64,000 nucleotides of DNA from Micromonospora eburnea. Lineage in GTDB: Bacteria > Actinomycetota > Actinomycetes > Mycobacteriales > Micromonosporaceae. The notes under the pieces were generated by a model. That model was not told the origin of the DNA. It saw nothing but the letters and a program-made list of their open reading frames with translations, and did no database searches. Positions 25,787-33,054 of the stretch are shown here, piece after piece. The stretch's first letter is position 1. Each line of letters begins with the position of its first letter. The position numbers and the translations under genes are program-made. The stretch covers positions 4,154,001-4,218,000 of the forward strand of contig NZ_FMHY01000002.1 of NCBI RefSeq assembly GCF_900090225.1. The letters are read 5' to 3'.

Positions 25787-26797
25787 CTAGGCGAAGACCT
25801 GGGTGCCCGCCGGCAGGAAGTCGTCCAGCCGGGTGCCCAGGCCGCGGGCGACCGCCTCGCGCCGGACCAGGTCGGCCACGGCCAGGTCCAGGCAGCCCAG
25901 GCCGAACGGGGAGAAGACGGTCAGGCGGCGCTCGTCCGCCACGTACGGCGCGCCGGAGACGAGGATCTCGCCCAGGGACGACGCGATGAAGTCGCGGTTG
26001 CCGGTCTCCTGCTCCGCCAGGTGCAGCGAGGTCGCCGCCCGGCACACGTGATCCGCGTCGTCCACGATGTTCACGCCGGAGAGCACCGACGGCACGGTGA
26101 GGTCGCGCAGCGACAGGTGCAGCAGCAGCGTGCCCGGGCGGCAGGGTGCCGCGTCGAGGTGCGGGACGGCCGCCGTCGTGGCCAGCGAGACGAGTCGCTG
26201 CGCGGCCAGGGCGTCCGCCGGCCGTCGCGCCACGTCGACGGTGAGCGTGGGCCAGGCCGACCGCGCCTTCGCCGCGAAGGACTCCGCCCGGTCGCGGTCC
26301 AGGTCGTACACCGTCGCGCTGTCCAGTGACGGGAACACCGTCCGCAGGTACCGCAGCACCTCGAAGTTGATCAGCCCGCAGCCGACCAGCGACACACCGG
26401 TCGACGAGTTGACCGACAGCAGCGTCGACGCGGCCAGGGCCGCGCTCGCCGCCGTACGCCGGGCGGAGATCGCCGACGCCTCGAGGAACGCCTCGGGCAC
26501 ACCGGTCCGCATCGAGTTCAGGACGATCGCCGCCGACGCGCGGTCCAGCCCCTGGGCCACGTTGCCGGGAAAGGACGACACCCACTTCACGCCCGCCACC
26601 GGGGCCTCGCCACCGAGGTACGCGGGCAGCGCGATGATCCGGTTCCGGGTGTCGGCCGGAAACCGCAGGAACACCGAGTGGGGCACCGACGTGCGGCCCA
26701 GCGCGTGCAGTTCGTACGCGTGCCGGACCGCGGCCAGCACGCGCGGCTCGGCGCCGTCGAGGACGGAGCGGACGTCACCGGCTCCCAGGATCAACAT
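25787..26797 (-). CDS. sbnB: SbnB-like ornithine cyclodeaminase-family dehydrogenase (2,3-diaminopropionate synthesis)
   Basis: A 336-aa NAD-dependent enzyme of the ornithine cyclodeaminase/mu-crystallin family. SbnB oxidatively hydrolyses N-(1-amino-1-carboxy-2-ethyl)-glutamate to L-2,3-diaminopropionate and 2-oxoglutarate. The substrate segment GVKWVSSFPGN followed by GLDRASA is characteristic of the SbnB branch, and the Rossmann loop is GVSLVGCGLINFEV. The start chosen is the ATG at 26797 (MLILGAGDV), which overlaps the sbnA-like gene by 7 nt; the long upstream in-frame extension runs through that gene and is rejected. The NRPS follows after 91 nt. Pairing with the SbnA homologue makes the assignment firm. 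Confidence 0.9.
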   Translation of the reverse strand: MLILGAGDVRSVLDGAEPRVLAAVRHAYELHALGRTSVPHSVFLRFPADTRNRIIALPAYLGGEAPVAGVKWVSSFPGNVAQGLDRASAAIVLNSMRTGVPEAFLEASAISARRTAASAALAASTLLSVNSSTGVSLVGCGLINFEVLRYLRTVFPSLDSATVYDLDRDRAESFAAKARSAWPTLTVDVARRPADALAAQRLVSLATTAAVPHLDAAPCRPGTLLLHLSLRDLTVPSVLSGVNIVDDADHVCRAATSLHLAEQETGNRDFIASSLGEILVSGAPYVADERRLTVFSPFGLGCLDLAVADLVRREAVARGLGTRLDDFLPAGTQVFA

Positions 26798-27801
26798 GAT
26801 GCGGCCTCCAACTGGGGTTTCCTCCACAGGTGGGACACGTCGCCGAAGTGCTGGCCGACCCAGTCGTCGTCGTAGATCGTGTCCAGGTAGCGGTCGCCCC
26901 GGTCGGGGAAGACCAGGACGCAGGTCGAGCCGGGGGGTATACGGTCGCGCATGCTCTGCATCGCCGACACCACCGCGCCGGAGGAACCGCCCGCGATGAT
27001 CGCCTCGCGGGCCGCCAGGCGCCGGCAGCCCGCCACCGCCCCGAGGTCGTCGATGTGCACCACGATGTCGGCGAGGTCGTCGCCGTAGAGGGCCGGGCGG
27101 ATCGAGGCGCCGTGGCCGGGGATCAACCGGCCGCCGACCGGTGGGCTGAAGATCGCGCTGCCCAGCGCGTCGACGGCGACGAGGGTCACCGGCAGCCGGT
27201 TTGCCCGGACGTACTCGGCGCAGCCGCGCAGGGTGCCGCAGGAACTCGTGGCGCAGAACAGGAAGCTCAGGTCCGGCAGCGCGTCGAGGATCTCCCGCAT
27301 GGTGTTGCGGTGGGCTCGCGGGTTCAGCGGGTTCGCGTACTGGTTGGGGCAGTACGCGTCGTCGAGCGTCGCGACGAGTTCCCGGACGCGGCGGATCCGC
27401 ACCGGCAGGTACTCGCCGGTGACCGGATCGGCGTCGGTGACCACCTCGACCTCGGCGCCCAGGGCGCGCATGATGGCGATGTTCTGCCGGTTGGTCCTCG
27501 GATCGACCACGCAGATGAAGCGGATCCCGTGGTATCCGCACACCTGCGCGAGGCCGATGCCGAGGTTGCCCGAACTGGACTCGACGACCACGGAGCGACC
27601 TGGCACGAGCCGGCCGTCGCGGATCCGGTCGCGCAGCATCTCCAGCGCGGCCCGGTCCTTGATGCTGCCGCCCGGGTTGTGCGACTCCAGCTTGGCGTAG
27701 GTCCGGAAGGTACTGGTCGGGTCGAGCCTGGTCAGCTCGACGATCGGTGTCGTCCCGATGGTCGCGAGGACGCCGGGAACGGGGAGACCTGCATCGGCCA
27801 T
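26791..27801 (-). CDS. sbnA: SbnA-like cysteine synthase-family enzyme (2,3-diaminopropionate synthesis)
   Basis: A 336-aa fold-type II PLP enzyme. SbnA condenses O-phospho-L-serine with L-glutamate to give N-(1-amino-1-carboxy-2-ethyl)-glutamate, the substrate of SbnB. The PLP lysine is about K48 in HNPGGSIKDRAA, with VESSSGNLGIG and the phosphate loop GGSSGAVV in the expected places. The substrate region CATSSCGTLRG differs from housekeeping CysK, as in SbnA/ZmaU-type enzymes. The ATG at 27801 (MADAGLPVPG) follows a GAGGAG ribosome site. It heads the second biosynthetic operon (sbnA, sbnB, NRPS, NRPS). Confidence 0.9.
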   Translation of the reverse strand: MADAGLPVPGVLATIGTTPIVELTRLDPTSTFRTYAKLESHNPGGSIKDRAALEMLRDRIRDGRLVPGRSVVVESSSGNLGIGLAQVCGYHGIRFICVVDPRTNRQNIAIMRALGAEVEVVTDADPVTGEYLPVRIRRVRELVATLDDAYCPNQYANPLNPRAHRNTMREILDALPDLSFLFCATSSCGTLRGCAEYVRANRLPVTLVAVDALGSAIFSPPVGGRLIPGHGASIRPALYGDDLADIVVHIDDLGAVAGCRRLAAREAIIAGGSSGAVVSAMQSMRDRIPPGSTCVLVFPDRGDRYLDTIYDDDWVGQHFGDVSHLWRKPQLEAASC

Positions 27802-27963
27802 CGGGCTGCTCCTCGCATCGCGTCGACTCGGCTGCCGTGTGTCCCAGCAGCCTGCCGCGCGGTGGTGGGCCGGACGCAGAGGAGAACATGCAGAACCGCA
27901 CGCGCCCGCACGTCTACCGGTTGTTCTCTCGTCGCCGTCCACGCCCGCGGCCACTGTCGACGG
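27802..27963. promoter_or_regulatory. Divergent promoter region between the Dap/NRPS operon and the hydroxylase gene
   Basis: This 162-nt stretch separates two divergently transcribed units and must hold promoters for both. I see no strong palindrome and no -10/-35 pair I would defend. Confidence 0.5.
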
Positions 27964-28944
27964 ATGAGCATTGTCATGTCCGTTCAGCCGGCGGCATCGC
28001 TGCCGGACACCGAGCCGGCGCTTCCCCACGTCATCTCCGCGACCGCCCCGGGCACGTCGGCGACCGAGTTCCTCGCCGACGCCCGCGACACGGTCCGGCG
28101 GCGGCTACGCGAGCACGCCGCGGTCCTGCTCCGGGGCTTCCAGGTCGGTGGCGTCGACGGGTTCGACCGGGTGGTACGCGCGGTCTCCGGCGAGCCGTTG
28201 ACCTACGCCGAGCGGTCATCGCCGCGCAGCACCATCAAGGGTCAGGTCTACACGTCCACGGACTACCCGCCGGCCGAGGAGATCTTCCTGCACAACGAGA
28301 ACTCCTACCAGGCGACCTGGCCGCTGACGTTGTTCTTCTACTGCATCACCCCGCCCGACACGCTGGGCGCCACGCCGCTCGCCGACACCCGCCGGGTCCT
28401 GAACCTGATCGACCCGGCGGTACGCGAGGAGTTCGCCCGGCGCGGCTGGACCGTGATCCGCAACTTCACGCCGGGCTTCGGGGTGCCGTGGCAGCAGGCG
28501 TTCAACACCGAGGACCGGGCCGCGGTCGAGGCGTACTGCGCCCGCAGCGGGATCGAGGCCGAGTGGGTGGGGCGCGACGGGCTGCGTACCACCGCCCGGC
28601 GGCGGGCGGTGCACCAGCACCCGGTGACCGGCGAGCAGGTGTGGTTCAACCACCTCACGTTTTTCCACGTGACCACGCTGGCCGAGGAGGTCTGCGAGGG
28701 GCTGCGGGAGATGCTCGACGAGGCGGACCTGCCGACCAACACGTACTACGGCGACGGCGGGCGGATCCCCGACGAGATCATGGCGCACCTGCGGGACTGT
28801 TACCGGAGCGCCCAGCGCCGCTTCGACTGGCAGCGCGACGACGTCCTGATCGTCGACAACATGCTCGCCGTGCACGGCCGGGAGCCGTTCACCGGGCCCC
28901 GCAAGATCGCCGTGGCGATGGCCGAGCCGTCGTCTCCCGCGTGA
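27964..28944 (+). CDS. TauD/SyrP-family Fe(II)/2-oxoglutarate dioxygenase
   Basis: A 326-aa non-haem iron dioxygenase of the SyrP/clavaminate synthase-like group found in NRPS clusters, where members hydroxylate the beta carbon of carrier-bound or free amino acids. Iron ligands are H110 and E112 in FLHNENSY and H304 in LAVHGREPF, with R313 in GPRKIAV as the 2-oxoglutarate arginine. The HNE rather than HxD facial triad is usual in this subgroup. The signature SSPRSTIKGQVYTSTDYP is intact. The start may be ATG 27964 or ATG 27976; neither has a strong ribosome site. It is divergent from the Dap/NRPS operon and is followed by a terminator, so it marks the right edge of the cluster. Its substrate could be Dap, Asp or another residue. 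Confidence 0.85.
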   Translation: MSIVMSVQPAASLPDTEPALPHVISATAPGTSATEFLADARDTVRRRLREHAAVLLRGFQVGGVDGFDRVVRAVSGEPLTYAERSSPRSTIKGQVYTSTDYPPAEEIFLHNENSYQATWPLTLFFYCITPPDTLGATPLADTRRVLNLIDPAVREEFARRGWTVIRNFTPGFGVPWQQAFNTEDRAAVEAYCARSGIEAEWVGRDGLRTTARRRAVHQHPVTGEQVWFNHLTFFHVTTLAEEVCEGLREMLDEADLPTNTYYGDGGRIPDEIMAHLRDCYRSAQRRFDWQRDDVLIVDNMLAVHGREPFTGPRKIAVAMAEPSSPA

Positions 28945-28964
28945 CGCCGGCCGCGCCCCGGGCC

Positions 28965-28991
28965 GCTGCCGCCGGCCCGGCCGGCGGCAGC
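28965..28991. terminator. Hairpin terminator after the dioxygenase gene
   Basis: Perfect 13-bp complementary arms centred on one base, starting 20 nt after the stop codon. In practice 11 pairs with a 5-nt loop. No U-tract, as usual in actinobacteria. Confidence 0.6.
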
Positions 28992-29008
28992 CGTATCGTC
29001 GCCATAAA

Positions 29009-29037
29009 TACAAGACATCTTGTACGTCATGTCTTGT
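29009..29037. promoter_or_regulatory. Operator for the ArsR-type regulator
   Basis: TACAAGA-CA-TCTTGTA at 29009-29024 is a perfect 7-2-7 palindrome. ACAAGACAT (29010-29018) is repeated inverted as ATGTCTTGT (29029-29037) across 10 bp. The AT-rich island is unusual in this GC-rich DNA and lies 18 nt upstream of the regulator ATG. This fits autoregulation by the ArsR-type protein. Confidence 0.7.
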
Positions 29038-29054
29038 AAGACTAGTCTCGCGGC

Positions 29055-29627
29055 ATGACGGACGAGCCGATCCTGCACCTCACCGATCCCCGCGCCATGC
29101 GGGCGCTGGCCCACCCCACCCGGCTACGCCTCCTCGGCGAGCTGCGCGTACGCGGCCCGCGGACCGTGGGCACGCTCAGCGACATCATCGACGAGGCGGT
29201 CGGCTCGGTCAGCTACCACCTGGGCAAACTGGCCGAACACGGGTTCGTGCAGGAGGCCCCCGAGCTGGCCCGCAACCGGCGCGAACGCTGGTGGCGGGCG
29301 GCGCACGCGCGTACCTCCTGGGAACCGGTCGAGGCGCTCGCCGACCCGGAACGCAAGGCCGCCTCCGACCTGCTCCGCCGCGCCATCCTCGACCAGTACG
29401 TCGACCGGCTGCGGGCCTACCTCGACGCCGAGGGCACCCTCGACCCGACGTGGGTACGCGGCACCACCAGCAGCGACTCCACCCTGCACCTGACCAGCGA
29501 CGAACTGGTGGAGCTGCGGGCCGACCTGGCCGCCCTGGCCCAGCGCTGGCAGGCCCGCAGCGACGCCAACCGCGCCGACGCCCGCACCGTCGCGCTGATC
29601 TACCACGCCTTCCGGGACCCGCGTTGA
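29055..29627 (+). CDS. ArsR-type winged-helix transcriptional regulator
   Basis: A 190-aa regulator. The N-terminal winged helix (about 8-85) has RALAHPTRLRLLGELR, the recognition helix in EAVGSVSYHLGKLAEHGFV and the wing in RRERWWRA. The C-terminal 100 residues form a helical dimer or ligand region, longer than in metal-sensing ArsR proteins and without a CxC metal motif, so the ligand is probably organic. Its stop overlaps the start of the MFS gene (TTGA). It probably represses its own operon through the inverted repeats just upstream and is relieved by a compound the exporter removes. Confidence 0.85.
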   Translation: MTDEPILHLTDPRAMRALAHPTRLRLLGELRVRGPRTVGTLSDIIDEAVGSVSYHLGKLAEHGFVQEAPELARNRRERWWRAAHARTSWEPVEALADPERKAASDLLRRAILDQYVDRLRAYLDAEGTLDPTWVRGTTSSDSTLHLTSDELVELRADLAALAQRWQARSDANRADARTVALIYHAFRDPR

Positions 29628-30904
29628 CCCCGGCCGCGCCGCACCGGACCCCGCTGATCGGGCTGCTGAGCGGCCACGTGGTCTCGCTGACCGGCAACAT
29701 GCTCACCCTGATCGCGCTGCCGCTGTACGTACTGGCCGAGACGGGATCTCCGGCCGCCACCGGGCTCGCCGGCGCGTTCGCCACCGCGCCGATGGTGCTC
29801 GGCGGCGCCTTCGGCGGGGTGCTCGTCGACCGGATCGGCTACCGCCGGGCCAGCGTGCTCGCCGACGTGGTCTCCGGCGTGACGGTCGCCGCCGTCCCCG
29901 TGTTGCACGCCACGGTCGGGCTGCCCTTCCCGGCGCTGCTCGGGCTGGTCTTCGTCAGCGGCCTGCTCGACACCCCCGGCCAGACCGCCCGTACCGCGCT
30001 GCTGCCCGAGGCGGCGACCGCCGCCGGCGTACCCATCGAGCGGGCGATCGGCTGGTTCGAGGCCGCCGAGCGCGGCGCCCGCCTGATCGGGGCGCCGGTC
30101 GCCGGCCTGCTGGTCAGCACGCTCGGCGCGCTGACCGTGCTGGCGGTGGACGCGGCCACGTTCGCCGTCTCGGCGCTGGTGGTCGCGATGCTGGTGCCGG
30201 CGGCGATGCGGCCGTCCGGCGACCCGGCGGCGACCTCCGGCGGCTACTGGCAGGATTTCCTGGCCGGGCTGCGCTTCCTGGTCCGCGAACCGCTGCTACG
30301 CGCCATGGTGCTGCTGGTGCTGGTGACCAACCTCTTCGACGCGACCAAGAGCAACGTGCTGCTGCCGGTCGTCGCCGCCCGCGACCTCGGCGGGGCCACC
30401 GCGTTCGGCCTGCTGGTCGGCGCGATGGGTGGCGGCGCGCTCGTCGGCTCGCTGCTGTTCAGCGCGGTGGGGCACCGGCTGCCCCGGCGGGCCACCCTCG
30501 TCACCGCCTTCGCCCTCGCCGGCGCGCCGCCGTTCTGGGCGCTGGCCGCCGCGCCACCGCTGCCGGTCGTGGCCACGGTCTTCGCGCTGGCCGGGCTCGC
30601 CGCCGGCGCGATCAACCCATTGATGGGAGCGGTGGAGCTCGAACGGGTGCCCGCGCACATGCGGGCCCGGGTGTACGGGGTGATCGGCGCGGGCTGCTGG
30701 GCCGCCATGCCACTCGGCGCGCTCGGCGCCGGCGTCGCCGTCGACCGGTTCGGCACCACCGCGACCCTGCTCACCGTCGGCACCTGCTACCTGCTGGTCG
30801 TCCTCACTCCCCTGCTCGGCGGCCCGTGGCGGGCGATGCGACGGCCACCGCTTCCCGAGCAGCGGCAGCCGTCGATGACGGCCGCCGAGGCCCACTCCGC
30901 CTGA
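29624..30904 (+). CDS. MFS exporter coupled to the ArsR-type regulator
   Basis: A 426-aa major facilitator with about 12 membrane segments, similar to the MFS_3/enterobactin exporter-like group. The start is taken as TTG at 29624, which overlaps the regulator stop in TTGA and puts the first membrane segment (LIGLLSGHVVSLTGNML) at residues 10-30; the longer frame upstream lies inside the regulator. The motif-A-like loop is GGVLVDRIGYRRASV. It probably exports the ligand sensed by the regulator. Closeness to the NRPS cluster raises the possibility that it exports the peptide, but the two terminators on either side make this a separate unit. Confidence 0.82.
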   Translation: MTPAAPHRTPLIGLLSGHVVSLTGNMLTLIALPLYVLAETGSPAATGLAGAFATAPMVLGGAFGGVLVDRIGYRRASVLADVVSGVTVAAVPVLHATVGLPFPALLGLVFVSGLLDTPGQTARTALLPEAATAAGVPIERAIGWFEAAERGARLIGAPVAGLLVSTLGALTVLAVDAATFAVSALVVAMLVPAAMRPSGDPAATSGGYWQDFLAGLRFLVREPLLRAMVLLVLVTNLFDATKSNVLLPVVAARDLGGATAFGLLVGAMGGGALVGSLLFSAVGHRLPRRATLVTAFALAGAPPFWALAAAPPLPVVATVFALAGLAAGAINPLMGAVELERVPAHMRARVYGVIGAGCWAAMPLGALGAGVAVDRFGTTATLLTVGTCYLLVVLTPLLGGPWRAMRRPPLPEQRQPSMTAAEAHSA

Positions 30905-31080
30905 CGGGCCCGGTCGGCTCCTCCTGACGAGGAACAGTGATCGACTCCAGGTCGCGCAAACGGTGGTCTCCGGGCCAGTTGTGACCACAGTGTGCCGCAC
31001 ACGGAGTCGATCAAGGCGTGCGCGGCGAATCGCAAGGGCCACATCTCGTAGGCATCCTAGGAGGCTGACCTTCGGCGGTG

Positions 31081-31117
31081 GCTGCGATCACCGGGCCGGC
31101 GGCCCGGTGATCGCAGC
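31081..31117. terminator. Bidirectional terminator between convergent operons
   Basis: Perfect 17-bp arms (31081-31097 and 31101-31117) with a 3-nt GGC loop, 11 nt beyond the SWIM gene stop and 177 nt beyond the MFS stop. It can serve both convergent units. Confidence 0.75.
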
Positions 31118-31128
31118 GCCCCGGCAGG

Positions 31129-33054
31129 TCAGCCGACCGGTGGAGCGGTCCAGGACGAGCGGATCAGCTCCCGCTCGGTGGCGGCGAGGTGGGCGGTCGC
31201 GGCGAGCCAGGCCCAGGCGTACCGGTCCGGGTCCGGATCGGCGAGCCGACCGAACACGTCCCGGCCGCGCCGGTCGGACTCGTCGGCGAGGGCGGCGGCC
31301 ACCACGGCCGCGGTGGTGAAGCCGGCCCGACGCAGCGGACCGGCCAGCCCGGCGCCCTCCCCGCGGGCCGCCTCGGCGACCGCCCGGCGGCCACCGGAGA
31401 CGGCCAGCTCCACCAGCCGGCGGACCCGCCACAGTGGGGACTCCGCGACCGCGTCAGCGCCGACGGCGAGCACCGGTTCGATCATCGCGGCCGGGTCGCG
31501 CGGCGGCAGGTGCCCGCCCTGGAGCTCGTCGTAGCCGAGATCCGCCCGGTCGCGCCACTCCGCCGGCAGCCGCAGCGTCGCGGCGGCGCCGGGCACCGGG
31601 CCGACCGCGAGCGGGCGCAGCGTGCTGGCCCGGTCCGGGTCCAGCCGGCCGACCACCCGGATCCGCAGGCCCGGCCAGGAGGCGAGCCGTCGCAGGTTGG
31701 CGACGTGGGCCAGCACCGGGTGGGAGTCGACCGGCACCAGCCGGATCAAGGGCCCGTCCGGCACCGGCGCACGCTCCGCCCCGGCGTCGGCGGCAGGGGC
31801 CAGCTCACGGGCCAGCACCTGGTCACCGACGGCACCCACGACCATCAGGTCACAGCCGACCAGCGCGGTCCCGGCCCGAGCCGGGTCCTCCGGGTCGTCG
31901 GCGGCGAGCTGGGCGGTCACCACCTCGGCGAGCGGGTGGGCGAACAGTTCCGCCAGCGGCCCGGTGGACCAGTCGGTCCCGGTGAGCGGGGTGGCCCGGA
32001 CCCCCGCGCCGGCACCGAGCCGGCCGTCCGGGGAGACGGTGGTGCCACTGATCCGCAGACCGCCACGGGCCAGCACCGCGTGGTTGACCGCGACCGCGCC
32101 CATCCCGGTGACCGCCCCCGCGCACTCTCGCGCCCGGTCGGGGCCGCCCGGCTTCACGTCGCCGAAGGAGAGCCGGCGCCCGTCGGCGGCGACCAGGTGG
32201 GTGACCACGCCGGCGTACCCGGTCGCGCTGAGCACCGGTTCCCGGCAGACGCCGTACACCTCCAGTGTGCCGTCCGGCTGGTAGGGCCGTCGCAGGACGC
32301 CGACCAGCGCCGGGTCGGGATCACCGGCGGCCAGCCGGCCGGCCACGTACAGCAGGTCGTGCAGCACCTCGACCAGCTCGGCCAGCCGGTGGCCGGTCTG
32401 CCGCTCCCGATGGGCGCGCAGCCCGCGTACGGTGCGCAGCGCGGCGCTCTCGGCCCGGGGCAGCCCGGCCAGCCGGGCGCTGTGCGCGGCCCGCAGCAGT
32501 TCGGCCTGGAGGACCGCGCCGGCGGCCGGCACGCCGGCCGCGAGCGCCGCGGCGGCGGCCCGCCACAGCGCGGCGGCGGCGGCCCGTTGCGCCTTCGTCG
32601 GCGTCGCGCTCCGGCCGGTACGCCCGGCGGGCGCGCCGGCCGCCTTGCCGGTACGCCCGGTCCGGCCGCTGGCCGCACCGCTGCTGTCCGAACTGGACGA
32701 CGCGGTGGTGGTCGCCGGATCGGGGTGGATGGCCGGGTCGGCGACCGGGCAGGCGACCAGGACCGCGGTCCGGTGCAGGCAGCGGGGTGCGAGCAGGCAG
32801 CTGCACCCCGCCTGGTGCGCCTCGGTGACCGCGCCGGTCGGTCCGGGCGTCAGGGTGACCAGTGCCTCGGGGCCGCAGTCGATCGACACGCCGCCGTCGA
32901 CCCGGCCGACCGGTACGGCGGCCACCCGCTCGACGGTGGCGTCCAGCCGCCTGTGCAGCCGGGGCGGCAGGGCCGCCACCGCCGCGGCGGCGACCCCCGG
33001 CAGCACCGGCGGCAACCGGTCGGTGTCCACGGTGCTGGATGTGCGGTTCGTCAA
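31129..33054 (-). CDS. SWIM zinc-finger protein of the MoxR/VWA operon
   Basis: A 641-aa protein. Near residue 80-100 it has a SWIM motif, CSCLLAPRCLH (CxC-x5-CxH), a predicted zinc site for DNA or protein binding. A low-complexity Ser/Thr/Gly-rich linker follows. The remaining 500 residues are alanine- and leucine-rich helical sequence without a motif I recognise. The start is TTG at 33054, which overlaps the preceding stop as TTGA and has a GGAGG site 6 nt upstream; no ATG lies near. It is the last gene of the five-gene operon and corresponds in position to E. coli yehQ. Confidence 0.8.
   Translation of the reverse strand: MTNRTSSTVDTDRLPPVLPGVAAAAVAALPPRLHRRLDATVERVAAVPVGRVDGGVSIDCGPEALVTLTPGPTGAVTEAHQAGCSCLLAPRCLHRTAVLVACPVADPAIHPDPATTTASSSSDSSGAASGRTGRTGKAAGAPAGRTGRSATPTKAQRAAAAALWRAAAAALAAGVPAAGAVLQAELLRAAHSARLAGLPRAESAALRTVRGLRAHRERQTGHRLAELVEVLHDLLYVAGRLAAGDPDPALVGVLRRPYQPDGTLEVYGVCREPVLSATGYAGVVTHLVAADGRRLSFGDVKPGGPDRARECAGAVTGMGAVAVNHAVLARGGLRISGTTVSPDGRLGAGAGVRATPLTGTDWSTGPLAELFAHPLAEVVTAQLAADDPEDPARAGTALVGCDLMVVGAVGDQVLARELAPAADAGAERAPVPDGPLIRLVPVDSHPVLAHVANLRRLASWPGLRIRVVGRLDPDRASTLRPLAVGPVPGAAATLRLPAEWRDRADLGYDELQGGHLPPRDPAAMIEPVLAVGADAVAESPLWRVRRLVELAVSGGRRAVAEAARGEGAGLAGPLRRAGFTTAAVVAAALADESDRRGRDVFGRLADPDPDRYAWAWLAATAHLAATERELIRSSWTAPPVG

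Noticed and set aside
27888..27963. ATG at 27888 with a good GGAG site upstream of the hydroxylase gene
   Set aside because: It is out of frame with the hydroxylase and runs on through it in the wrong frame. It does not end as a short leader peptide and lacks the usual leader motif.
28981..29050. Possible insertion-sequence end from the AT-rich inverted repeats
   Set aside because: No transposase or target duplication is nearby, and the position just before an ArsR gene fits an operator.
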